Part shown: positions 28,870 to 38,701 of the stretch, piece by piece
Numbering within the stretch: the first letter of the stretch is position 1
Layout of the letters: every line of letters starts with the position of its first letter
From: Sphaerulina vaccinii
Taxonomy: Eukaryota; Ascomycota; Dothideomycetes; Mycosphaerellales; Mycosphaerellaceae
Assembly (NCBI GenBank): GCA_022570795.1
Contig: JAKUDP010000003.1
Coordinates: 1,798,001-1,862,000, forward strand
Length of the DNA stretch: 64,000 nt
Reading direction: 5' to 3'
Translations under genes and position numbers: made by a program
Notes under the pieces: generated by a model
Told to the model about the DNA's origin: nothing
Seen by the model: only the letters and a program-made list of their open reading frames with translations
Database searches by the model: none

Positions 28870-30235
28870 AGCGACCAAAGTGCAAAACAATCGCACTTCG
28901 GCGCGAGCATGGCACCAGCAACCAAAGAGGCCTATGGCCTCGAATGGACACTTCATCAAGCACTATGTCGAGCATCAGCAGAGCCGACGACCTACCAACT
29001 GAGCCATAGAGGCTGAGCACGACCATTGCATATTGCGGGACTGAAGTAGCTTATAAAGGCTACAATTAGAGGTCTTCTGAGCCATGAAAGTCGTTGACAT
29101 AAAACAGAGATGGCAAAAGAGCAAAACAAACGCACTTCAGCACGAGCATAGGCCAGATTCAGAGGGACCGCAGGCCTATGGCCTCATATGGACACTTCAC
29201 CAACCACTATGTCGAGCATCAGCATAGCCAACGACTTGCCAACTGAGCCACGGAGACTGAGCACGATCATTGCATCATTCGAGATTCTATCAACTTGTAA
29301 AGGCTACTCTAAGGAACCTACTAGACAGAAGGTAGCACGAAAATAGCAAAAGAGCAAAAACGACCGCACTGCAGCGCATGACCTAACGACGCCAAATTGT
29401 CAAACGCGGGAAGCACCCATGGTCTTCGTGTACGAGTTCCTCAGCTATCAGGTCGAGCATCAGTATAACTGAAGACTTAGCAACTCAGCCATTCCGCCTA
29501 GCTCGATCGTTGAGAGAACACAACCGAAGGTGTATATGAATGTTGCCCCAACACTTTACCTTGTCAAAGCAATAAAAGGCTATGAAGATGTAGCAAAAGG
29601 AGGGAGCAAAACAATCGTCCGACAATCCGTGTTTTGATAGAGATGGAGAAGAACGACTATGTCTATGCCCCGTCCCATCGATGTTTGAGTCGAGCATCAC
29701 GACTTACCGACTACACCACACCGCCTGTCCAAAGGGCAGATCTGCATCATATATCAACACTCAATCCCTTGGCCGAGTCAAGTCACCTCCTCGACCAAGT
29801 CCATCCCAGCAACCGGTAGCTTCTGTAATTCTCCCAAATAGAGCTTGACCTAAAAACTGTAATGGCCTATTAGAATCGCCTGTAAGTCGTCATGCTGGCA
29901 AAAGATAGCTGACCAGATGGAACAAAGATCATTGCTCGCTGAGTTTGTCAAGCTCAGAGGTCTTTCAAACTTGAGCAGTTGTTTTTGGGCTTCATCTTTT
30001 GCTATGTCCTGATATTACCTGGAGCAAAAGTCTGAAAGAGGCAAAAGAGGCAAAAGAACGAAAGGAAAGCAAAAGAATCGACTTTAGCACGGGTTTGTAT
30101 ACTCTCGTTCCGGCGGAAAAGTATGGGTTTAGTGTTCTCTAGACGCTGAGCGTATATGTCTAATCGAGCACCTAAGCGCCTTGTCGACTACACCACGGAG
30201 GCTGTTGGACGAAGTCGTCTAGTATATGAGTGCTT
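28870..30235 (-). repeat. array 2: five visible tRNA-like, Pol III-style units, same orientation as array 1
   Basis: Units have the same order as array 1 on the minus strand. TATA-like boxes lie near 29050, 29292, 29541, 29750 and 30225. A-boxes include TGGCTCAGTTGG (minus strand, near 29000), an excellent match to the tRNA A-box consensus, and TGGCTCAGTTGGC near 29246. Hairpins begin on the plus strand at 28973, 29218 and 29458; at 29695 the loop side is deleted; a diverged form lies near 30165. T-run tracts lie at about 28880, 29110, 29350, 29600 and 30035-30075. Spacing is 245, 240 and 237 bp, then 475 bp, which is twice the period. The unit expected near 29930 is decayed (GTCGTCATGCTGG at 29886 may be its trace). 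The unit at 28973 can pair GCCTC with GAGGC 77 nt apart, like an acceptor stem. Confidence 0.6.
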
Positions 30236-30484
30236 GTTTGATGTTGAGGCACTTGTATGTGTAGAGGTTGAGACGACCAAGTCTCACAGTATAGTACGCA
30301 AGGTTTGCTCACATGTTGCGAACTTCCAGGAACTGCTGGATTCCAAACGACCGGATCTCCAAACACAGTCCCGAATCGTCAGGGAACAATTTTCAGAGAG
30401 GACTGTGGTCATCGAACAGCTATATTGTACATTAAGCATAGTCATTACAGCTTAGTCGTACTGTACATCAAATTCCACCTCATC

Positions 30485-31792
30485 TCACCTTCCTTTCCTA
30501 TCCACTTGTAGCTGCGCGCCACTCCCCATAGGCAAACCCAACCGATTCGCCAACGCAGCCGTACCAATCTTCACCTCCCTACTACCCTGACTACCCCTCT
30601 TCTGCACTCTAGCAGCAGGTCTCCAAGCACTGCCAGGTGTATAAAAAGCCTGCTCATCCAGAATCTCCCTCCTCTGATTCCTCTGTCGCCAGGCAGATGC
30701 AAACCCAACGTCTTTTCGTTGTGACATCTTCTCCGCAATCTCAGGAGTCTGTTGTTGGAATTCGAGAATTGCCTGATCGAAAAGTTGTTCGATCGTAGAC
30801 TTTTCTGGAGCGTCTCGCAGACCGAGAAGCATTTGGGCTTTGTTTGTGTTACTGTAACTTCGACTTCGGGACTTCGGAGGAACAGGCGGTGGAGGAGGTT
30901 CTTCTTGTCTCTGGCGTTGTATGCTGGCGGCTCGACGACGTAAAGCGTCAGATGACGATTGGAAGTCTGGGTTAATTTCTTCTTTTCGCGTTGGTGGTCG
31001 TGAAGCTGAGCGACTTGAAGGTGCTGTGCCGATTCTGAGAGGCTGTGGTTTCTGGTTGGGAGATATGTCTGCTAGTTGCCGTTTCGTGTCGTTGAATCGG
31101 TTCTCAAATTGTAAATCGTGATTGTTCGTTGGCTTGTCCTCCAGCTTGTTCAGCGCTTGCTGTCTCTCGAGATCTACTCGCTTCATGTCTTCGGCAACGG
31201 CGTCTTTGTAAGACGCTGGCAGGATATCAGACGTCTGCGGGACGAGAGGGTGCACGGCAATTTCTCGCTTCGGCAAGTCGATCTTCGTCTTCCTTCTCAA
31301 TTGCTTCTCAACCTTGTCGTCCTGCTTGCCCTTCGCCGGACTGGGCGCTTCACAACACGGCAGAGCCACTTCAGACGTCTGTGGACTCAGTGGGCGGATC
31401 AACGCGTCATTCCTTGTTAGGTCAACTATCGTCTCTCTCCTCAAGCGTTTCCTGTATCTCGCATCGTGTTCGACCGGAGTTGTGGCCTCGATTTGCGATT
31501 GAATTGACTTTGCCGTCTCAGCTAGCAAGTCCGGTATGCACACTGCACTATCGATAGGCGATGGCTGTTCCCTCGTTGGCTTCGATGATGGCGGCAGAGG
31601 AAAATGGAACACCACGTTGTCAACTTGGTAGGGTGCAAACTGCAGGTCGATGGGCAAGCACTTCCCATGAGTCTTCACCAGGCCAACATTGATCAATTGC
31701 GCAGTGCTTGGCAGCAACTTCGTCCGCGGTGGGAGTGGCGTGTAACATTTTGGCAGCAGTATCTCTTCGTCCTGTGTGTTACGACCGCTCAT
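30485..31792 (-). CDS. hypothetical basic, low-complexity protein with internal duplication
   Basis: I do not recognise a family for this 435-aa single-exon protein. It starts MSGRNTQDEEILLPKCYTPL. A segment is present twice in tandem: about residues 109-140 (RLRRETIVDLTRNDALIRPL, then SPQTSEVALP) and about 163-193 (QLRRKTKIDLPKREIAVHPL, then VPQTSDILP). A Pro-rich stretch (PPPPPVPPKSRSRSYSNTNK) near residue 300 could bind SH3 domains. The C-terminal part has an acidic/amphipathic helix (IEQLFDQAILEFQQQTPEIA) and short conserved-looking blocks AFYTPGSAWRPAARV and ALANRLGLPMGSG. No membrane segment or signal peptide. Likely an intracellular, partly disordered protein. Start at first ATG. Confidence 0.6.
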   Translation of the reverse strand: MSGRNTQDEEILLPKCYTPLPPRTKLLPSTAQLINVGLVKTHGKCLPIDLQFAPYQVDNVVFHFPLPPSSKPTREQPSPIDSAVCIPDLLAETAKSIQSQIEATTPVEHDARYRKRLRRETIVDLTRNDALIRPLSPQTSEVALPCCEAPSPAKGKQDDKVEKQLRRKTKIDLPKREIAVHPLVPQTSDILPASYKDAVAEDMKRVDLERQQALNKLEDKPTNNHDLQFENRFNDTKRQLADISPNQKPQPLRIGTAPSSRSASRPPTRKEEINPDFQSSSDALRRRAASIQRQRQEEPPPPPVPPKSRSRSYSNTNKAQMLLGLRDAPEKSTIEQLFDQAILEFQQQTPEIAEKMSQRKDVGFASAWRQRNQRREILDEQAFYTPGSAWRPAARVQKRGSQGSREVKIGTAALANRLGLPMGSGAQLQVDRKGR

Positions 31793-32545
31793 ACCGGATG
31801 CAATGCGATAGCGTGGTAAGCAGGTTCGCAGCGGACGTCCATCAACTGCGATTCTTTTGTTCGTTCACCGACTTTAAGCTCGTCACCTGCGACAAACCAA
31901 AGCAGATGAGCTCAATAGTATGCATTGCGTGGAGCCGTGTTGGCAGACTGTTATAGTTGGGAGAGTAGATTCTGATCTGTTGTCATCAGAACTCAGCTTC
32001 ATTCGGATACGGCATGTTGGCCTAAATCTGTTCAGCATGACCCTGTCACGGCTTGGTTGTCCAAATTTGCGGAGTCGACTTATCCATGGTTACAAGGGTC
32101 TGACACAACTCTAACCTGAGCGGGTCGTTAACCGTAAGGTGAACAGCTCTTCACATCGAGGAAGATCGCGTCATCACCTTGCAACTCGTGTTTGTCTGGT
32201 GCCTGATTGAGGACACTTGGCAGCCGGATCGTGACGCTAGAGGGCCCAGCTATATGGCAACACCAATTCGCGGAAAACAGGAGAGCATGGGGGCTCGCGG
32301 ATGCCATCCATGTTGAAGACACCTTCCTCCTTCCACAAACAGCAATCAACCACCAAGGTAATATCTTGGCATGCATATGTTGTAACCGAAGACCGAAGAC
32401 TTTGCCGCTTTCCGCATTGCTCGGGCAAATGAGCAAGACATGGCAGTCGCTCAGCCAACGAATTGATTGACTTTGAAAAGCACCAGATCACCAGAGATCT
32501 CGCGGGACCATAGTGTATGGCAGTATCGTCAACGTAGACTTGCTC
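31793..32545. other. intergenic region, nothing recognised
   Basis: 753 bp between the hypothetical gene start and the 3' end of the Zn2Cys6 gene. Opposing short frames only. Confidence 0.35.
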
Positions 32546-33763
32546 TCAAGTCGATGCTGGTGTAATGTGAGAAGCAGGTGTTGGAGCTTCTGCAACACGT
32601 GCGCGAGCCCATGTCAGATATGGCGCCCATTCTTCGCCCACCTCACTTGCCACAGTCTCTGTCAGGTGGAATCCAAGGCCCTCCAATACCCATAGCACAT
32701 TGTCGACTTTGTGTAGCGCTACGCCATAATGGCCCAGTATCACCACTGCCAAAGGATCGCGATGTCGTAGAAGTGCAACATAAGATGCTTCCGCCATGAT
32801 AGGCCAACTGATAACAACACTTAGAGGCCTATTTTTGTACACGGCAGGAGTGATGATTGTGGCCAGAGCATAAATGCTTCTTCGATAGGTTTCAAGTCTT
32901 GCTTCAGCATCGAGTCCTGCCTTGCTATGGCCTCCTTCGCTACACACCTGCCGCGCCCGGTCCAGAAGTGCTTCAAATGCGGTTTTCATGCCAGGCTCAG
33001 TGCCTTCCAGGTCTGCTCTAGGTGGCTCAAGCTTGTCCATTATGGGAACCATGGGTCCGGTCAAAAGCCAGTGATAGGCTTGCACTGCTACGACCGCAGC
33101 GCCACAGAGGGCGTCAAATGTGTCGACCATCCTGGCAATGAGCGGAGCTGCGTCCTCAGCATCATCTGACAGGATTCCGAAGCAAATCACTGCGATGATG
33201 CAGGAGAATGCGAATAATGCGTGACAATTCTGCTCGTCGATGCACTGCAGTAGAGGTATGTACAGCTTGAGCGCGTGCTGTTGGTGATAGCGCGCAAGAT
33301 TCATCAAAGACTCTCTGTGGCCTGGATCTTCCTTATATCGCCGATGGAGGGCTGCCAAAGCCAGCAGGCCATGAAGTAAGAAGGGATAGCTGAAGGATAA
33401 TGAAGGTAGCACTTGTTGCCACACGAAGTATTGGTCTTTCTGATCCGATATAGTCGCATATACAGTCGCTGTGTAGTAGTGCAGAAGCTCCATGTCTCGT
33501 AGAGGAAATACGCGTTCATGCCCATCTGGAGTATCTGAGGCTAGTGCAGTAGTCATAGCCAAGAGCTGATTGGAATATCGACATTCTCGATTGCCACGCG
33601 TGCAGTTTCGACATATTGGCTTCTCCTCATCGCAGCGAACCTTCCTTATCTTACAGGTTGCACAGCCATGGCGAGTCTTGGTATGTGGTCTTCTTGTTGG
33701 CATGGTCGTAAAGGTGCTAGTGAATGGAGTCTTGAACGTGCATTGCTTGAGCGTTGATGCCAA
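32546..33763 (-). CDS. Zn2Cys6 transcription factor, sterol-uptake-control-like
   Basis: The protein is a nuclear DNA-binding regulator. It has up to 405 aa in one exon, with a binuclear zinc cluster at about residues 34-61: RHGCATCKIRKVRCDEEKP then ICRNCTRGNRECRY, spacing C-x2-C-x6-C-x6-C-x2-C-x6-C. The remainder is a short helical regulatory domain (MELLHYYTATVYATISDQKD, LLHGLLALAALHRRYKEDP, AVYKNRPLSVVISWP) of the kind found in Upc2/Ecm22-like and related 400-aa fungal regulators. A second in-frame ATG at 33703 (MPTRRPHTKTRHGC) lies 14 residues before the cluster and is at least as likely a start as 33763. No lesion. The target pathway cannot be told; the assignment to the sterol group is by overall architecture only. 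Confidence 0.85.
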   Translation of the reverse strand: MASTLKQCTFKTPFTSTFTTMPTRRPHTKTRHGCATCKIRKVRCDEEKPICRNCTRGNRECRYSNQLLAMTTALASDTPDGHERVFPLRDMELLHYYTATVYATISDQKDQYFVWQQVLPSLSFSYPFLLHGLLALAALHRRYKEDPGHRESLMNLARYHQQHALKLYIPLLQCIDEQNCHALFAFSCIIAVICFGILSDDAEDAAPLIARMVDTFDALCGAAVVAVQAYHWLLTGPMVPIMDKLEPPRADLEGTEPGMKTAFEALLDRARQVCSEGGHSKAGLDAEARLETYRRSIYALATIITPAVYKNRPLSVVISWPIMAEASYVALLRHRDPLAVVILGHYGVALHKVDNVLWVLEGLGFHLTETVASEVGEEWAPYLTWARARVAEAPTPASHITPAST

Positions 33764-35386
33764 AGTCCGGGCTAGAAGATATGCATTCCTGCGTTCATAG
33801 TCCGCTGTAAACGCTGCTGGAGTCCTGGCGCGAGATCTGGAAGATGTTGAAGCAGTTTTTGAGTAGGAAGGGCTAGAATCGAGGCAATCGTCGTTTCCCT
33901 TTTAGTCAGTAGCCGCGGCCGCTCCTCCCGCGCTGACATCGTACGAGCCATGATTCGACAACCAAGATATCAACATCAACCGCATCCTCCTATATCGTCT
34001 GTCTCACACCTGGCAATCCTTCCCACTACATCGAGGAACACTACAAATTTGGCTGAGCTCGTGCCCGAGAACTAAAGCAAGCCAATATGGAGATGCACAA
34101 CATCCACCAAAGGGGCATACCCAGTGTAGACGTGGCGAACAATTGGTTCTCTTCTGTGTCGGACTTCTCAACTGGCCACAGCGACAGAGCAATGTATCAG
34201 GTGAACCAAGATCGCTACGATACTCACTCCATACATGAGCCTTAATCCTGCGATAAAAGCAGCGCGTCTGAAAGCAAATGACTTCTGGATATCCTTCGCT
34301 TGTTGTCCTAGCAGCGGAGTACGACTCCAAGACGAAATGGCGATCATTGGTAGTATGGTGGTGAGTTGTATTCGCAAAGGAGCTGGTATTTTGACTTAAG
34401 TTAAGGATTCCATTGGCATCTGCTCGGTCTGATCCTGCTTAAGACTTCTTCCAGCAAATGGTTTCTAGCGGTTGCGAAGTTCACTCATCGCTGCTCGCCT
34501 TCCCACGCCATCATACCAAGACGCTAGAATTGCACAGCAGAGACATCTCCACTTTGGCCAGTCTCGGTCCGCAGCGGCCCCGAAGATGAACAGCAAGCGA
34601 GAGACTACCAAACGAGGAACCACTTCACCCGCTTTACAGGACATATCGAAAAGCAATTACTTGTACAGTGGATTCTTGGGTTCCTGGCTATAATTAATTA
34701 AACTCAGTCAGGCTACATGAGAGCAATAGCACAAAGGCAAGCTCGAATCAGACATACGTTGTACTTGCTTGTTGTATGGTGCATGCTGTTGCGCTATCTC
34801 GTAGTAGTGCTCGCGTTTGCAATATACTTGAGGCCTTAGTCACAAACGTTCTGGATTACTCATACGGTACTTCTGCGCCTGGCTCTTCACGTTTAGACTC
34901 AAAGGAGTTCTTGTCGCGACCGCGACTATGACGTTCGGCGCGAAGTGGAGGTTGAGATGGACCTTTCGGACCGTACCCTAGATTATGGTCGTTCTACAGT
35001 GGAGTCGACTTTCGTACTAGCTGACTGCACTTGATATCTCGGTGCATAGTGATGGTCAATGGGTGTGGAACTATTGGTCGCAGGAGCCCGGGACTGTTTC
35101 AAACTGGTGACTTCTCCTACTCTGGCGCTGTAACAGTATCCACAAGAAGGCTGTGGAACGACAGCTGCGATCACCGGCGCGTGCTTCAGTAGGCGATCAT
35201 AGGCTGGGCACAAACTCTTCAAGACCTAGTCTGTCGGATATGATTACGCGAGATGTATGAGAGCCTTGGACTGATGCGATTCCGGTCGAGCTGGTTGGTA
35301 TATCTTCCGCTAATCCTTCGACTTTGCACACAGCACCACAATTTGTCCGCCATCTCCCTCGTCATCATACTTCACAGCCTCCCACG
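33764..35386. other. 1.6-kb intergenic region, no supported gene
   Basis: Lies between the starts of the Zn2Cys6 gene (leftward) and the dioxygenase gene (rightward). Short frames on both strands (e.g. 34004-34330 minus) show no family features. AT-rich TAATTAATTAAAC at 34691-34703 is the only compositional feature noted. Confidence 0.4.
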
Positions 35387-36526
35387 ATGGCGCCACTCAC
35401 TTCCGTACTCGTCGCTGGACTTATTGCCATTCAAGGAGCTATTGCTCACCCGGGCCACTCAGTCGCAGAAGAAGCTGCAGAGCGTGGACACTGGATACGC
35501 AACGCAAAGCCAAGATCTGTACGATCATGTGCAAGCGAACTTCTCCGCCGCGGCCATGCAGAGCAAGCATTGTCTCGCCGAAACGAGCTTGCACAACACG
35601 TTCGTGCCAAACGCGGCTTGAGTAAGAAGTCGCTGGATCGTCGAGCATTCCGAGATTACAATATCTCTCATGCATCTGCTCTCGATGTCAATTTGGGATC
35701 CGATGAGAGACTGCTCTTCGCCGATAACTCAAGCTGTGTTCTTCAGCCCGAATCTACCCAAGGGCCATACTACATCGATGGAGAGATCATTCGTAACGAT
35801 ATGTCCGAAGACCAGGTTGGAGTTCCGCTGTTCCTCGACATTCAGCTCATCGACACTTCTATCTGCGAGCCGGTTCCAGCTGTCTTCGTAGACGTGTGGC
35901 ACTGTAATAGCACCGGAGTCTACTCTGGTGTGATCAACGACAACAATGGTAACCCCAACGATACCTCCAACGTCAACGCCACATTCCATCGCGCTGTACA
36001 GCAGACTGATGCCAACGGCGTGGTTCAATTCGAGTCAACCTTTCCTGGCCATTATGTTGGACGAGCTGTACACATCCATGTCCTGACTCACAACTCCCCG
36101 GTCATCAGAACCAATGGCACCATCGTCGACCCCAGAAACAACTTTACCACACAAGCCTCGCACGTTGGACAAATCTTCTTCGACCAAGACCTCATCAAGC
36201 AGGTCGAGGCTACAGCTCCATACAACACGAACACTCAAGAGCTGCTCATCAACGAGCAGGATGGCATTCTGTACCAGGAGGCTGTTGGCTCTGATCCTCT
36301 CGTTAACTATGTTCTGCTTGGCGACGACATCACAGATGGTGTGCTGGCGTGGATCAGCTTGGGTATTGATCCTACTTCGGATGTGGCTATCGAGGCCGTT
36401 GGTACATATACCAAAGACGGTGGAGAGACCAATGAGGAGTTTGAGTATACAGGCCCGTCAAACGGACCTATCTCTATCGTGGGCATTCCAGGAAACCCGC
36501 AGGCGACTGATGTGTCCCAGCTGTGA
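35387..36526 (+). CDS. secreted intradiol ring-cleavage dioxygenase-like protein
   Basis: Intradiol dioxygenases open catechol-type rings with a non-heme Fe(III). The 379-aa protein starts with a signal peptide (MAPLTSVLVAGLIAIQGAIA, cleavage about residue 20), then a basic proregion with dibasic sites (KRGLSKKSLDRRAFRD). The dioxygenase beta-sandwich follows: CVLQPESTQGPYYIDGEIIR near 117-136, VFVDVWHCNSTGVYSG, and TFPGHYVGRAVHIHV near 218-232. Iron ligands are Tyr128 or Tyr129, Tyr223, His229 and His231, all present. This two-Tyr/two-His layout with a secretion signal matches the extracellular fungal group acting on lignin- or plant-derived catechols. Several N-glycosylation sequons are present (NSSC, NSTG, NATF, NFTT). 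The start at 35387 is chosen over an in-frame ATG at 35324 because it places the signal peptide at the N-terminus. Single exon. Confidence 0.9.
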   Translation: MAPLTSVLVAGLIAIQGAIAHPGHSVAEEAAERGHWIRNAKPRSVRSCASELLRRGHAEQALSRRNELAQHVRAKRGLSKKSLDRRAFRDYNISHASALDVNLGSDERLLFADNSSCVLQPESTQGPYYIDGEIIRNDMSEDQVGVPLFLDIQLIDTSICEPVPAVFVDVWHCNSTGVYSGVINDNNGNPNDTSNVNATFHRAVQQTDANGVVQFESTFPGHYVGRAVHIHVLTHNSPVIRTNGTIVDPRNNFTTQASHVGQIFFDQDLIKQVEATAPYNTNTQELLINEQDGILYQEAVGSDPLVNYVLLGDDITDGVLAWISLGIDPTSDVAIEAVGTYTKDGGETNEEFEYTGPSNGPISIVGIPGNPQATDVSQL

Positions 36527-36960
36527 GTGGGGGCCAGTGAAGCGGTCTTATGAAACAGGAGAAGAGGAATATGAGTTGGCTGGGAATTCTTCTCTTGTCA
36601 ACACGTCAACCTCCGAGCGCGCGCATAGTAGCTAAGTCAATAGCGAACAAAGTAATGACGTTGTTCTCTTTATCGTGGCTTACACTCGTGGCCGTTGCTC
36701 TGGAGGTAGATGCCTGCAGCAAAGACGCGCTAGCACACGTCGCTAAACCTTGCCGCAGTCCAACGGTTCCACAGCAAACACTTTCAACTCTACTTCACCT
36801 CGTCTCCATCTCACTTCCGTTTCACGATCCTCATCTCTGCGCCAAAGTAGCAGCTAAGATACTGCGTACCCAGACGGCTTGCGAAGCCAGTGAGCCACCT
36901 TTCAGAGAAGAGATCCTACATCAACCAGATCTCTACCCATCTCACCACTCCACCGACATC
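36527..36960. other. intergenic region upstream of the MYND/DUF4259-like gene
   Basis: 434 bp. The frame is open upstream of 36961, but the sequence is unlike a protein of that family, whose usual start is MGAWGYGLFQSD. Confidence 0.4.
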
Positions 36961-38051
36961 ATGGGCGCCTGGGGTTACGGGCTCTTCCAATCCGACTACG
37001 ATCTTGACGCTCTCGGCTTCCTCGACGACGAACTCGGCCTCACCAAGCTTCAAGAAGATGCTGTCGCGAGGGGCGGGTTCGCGCCGGATGAGCATGGCTA
37101 TCCACCTTTCCACTACACTCTGTACTGCTGCTCCGATAAGAACATCGCCCGCGAGCACCTCGAGACACCAGATCCTATCACAGGCATCTCCCCACTCGAT
37201 GCCGCTCTGACCAAGTACAAGGTAAGTGGTAGTAGAAGGCCAAAGGCATAGCCTCCTTACAAGTCACTCACTGAGCGTGAGCCTGCTATGGCGGCAAGCT
37301 CAGAGCCAGACATGCGGAGACAGAGTCGCGGCTTTCCAAGATACTTGCTTATCTCTCACTTTCTCAGGCCAAAGCTTTGGATGCCAACGGACAACAGTAC
37401 ATTCACTCAGGCTACAAGTTTGTACTCCTCGGTGCTGGTAAGTCCTGATCCATGCGGCAAGATGGTAGCAAGAAGTCGCAAGGCTGACGATCATCACCAG
37501 GTGCCATGACCGTAGGCTGCAAGCTCTCCGAAGACACCATGGAAGCTTTGCGAGAAGTTTTCACCGAGTGCGGACTTATGCCAGATGCCCTCAACGAGAT
37601 GGACGCCGCACTTAATGGACCCAATCGCTACAAGAACCAGCCTTGGAATTTCAAGTCTAAGGGCTTGTTCGACACTATGGAAGACTCCAGCGGCAGTGGC
37701 GGAATGAACGTCGCTGAACCAGGCGGTCTCTTCGGCGGACCAGATACCAGGTGAGTCCACGTATTGCGTACAAAGCTCATAATTTGATCTGACTTTGGTA
37801 CTGTGAGCAGTCGGCTCGTGACCAAGATCAAAACTCGCATGGCGGCTTACAGATTTGAGAAGGACGACTATGCTGTTTGTGGAGCTGCGGCTTGTGAGGC
37901 GACCGCAACTACGAATGGTGGTGACTTATTGGTGTGCTCAAAGTGCAAGATCAGAAAGTATTGCTCGAGGGAGTGCCAGGCTAATCACTGGACCACACAC
38001 AAGCGGGTTTGCGTAGTACCAGCTCCAGTCCGCGCTGCTGCTGCTGCTTGA
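36961..38051 (+). CDS. MYND-finger protein with N-terminal GAWGYG (DUF4259-like) domain
   Basis: Four exons, 36961-37221, 37368-37437, 37501-37750 and 37811-38051, join to 273 aa; introns are 146, 63 and 60 bp with GTAAGT, GTAAGT and GTGAGT donors. The N-terminus MGAWGYGLFQSDYDLDALGF is the hallmark of a fungal group whose first 150 residues carry a GAWG...DND-type domain. A central part (GAMTVGCKLSEDTMEALREV) follows. The C-terminus has a MYND finger: CGAAACEA, then VCSKCKIRKYCSRECQANHW, then HKRVCVV, giving the usual seven Cys and one His. MYND fingers mediate protein contacts. The 70-bp second exon is easily missed, but it is needed to connect the frames and begins AKALDANGQQYIHSGYKFVL. 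No lesion. Confidence 0.87.
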
Positions 38052-38701
38052 GGGGATGTGGCAGCTACTTGCATGTCTGAAATGGCAAGCCTAGGAGTGG
38101 CTAAGATATGGAGGAGTGCTCTGTAGCGTAGTTGTCGGTGGTTACGGGGAGTGTTTCCGATGTACTGCTGATCAGCAGTGCTATATCGTCCCATGGGGCT
38201 CATACCAGCGTGTGCGAGTTCTGCAATCGAACATGGCATGGCACTTCTTCCAATCATGATCACGTTGCCCTAAATCGAGACAACATTGCCAAGTTCGTGA
38301 TGAGCTTGAATGCATATCGCGTGACGACATCTTCACTCCAGATATGTATGGCATGAGTTGAGTCTTAAGGTGTGATGGAGTAAGCAGCTGATGGTGATGA
38401 TGGCAAGTAGAAAGGAAGTGCAGAAAGGAGGAGACCAGAGCCTTGGCGCTGACGTGAGTGAGTGAAGTGACTTCTCCGACACCTCCACCTATTCTACCAC
38501 TCCCTCACAGCACACACGCGACTTGCTATGGGTCACATTCGTCGGTCTTGCTCTATGACATGAAAAGCGCGAGGGCACTCAATTGGTATAGTGATTGCTT
38601 TCTACTTGCATTCCCTCAGCTCTTCTCGATGTGAGTCACATACTTGACAAACAGATCATACAGCACTCCAGCACCTTCGAAACACGACATCGACCACCGC
38701 C
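38052..38701. other. intergenic region, no supported gene
   Basis: 650 bp between the MYND gene and the F-box-like gene. AATTGGTATAGTGATT at 38581-38596 resembles a tRNA A-box, but no partner stems or B-box in the right place make a tRNA. Confidence 0.4.

Noticed and set aside
23573..30200. Functional tRNA genes
   Set aside because: A-box and anticodon-arm-like parts are present, but no unit gives paired acceptor, D and T stems together, and base 33 is not U.
38571..38640. tRNA gene near AATTGGTATAGTGATT
   Set aside because: Only the A-box-like stretch matches; no anticodon arm, T arm or closing acceptor stem could be paired by eye.
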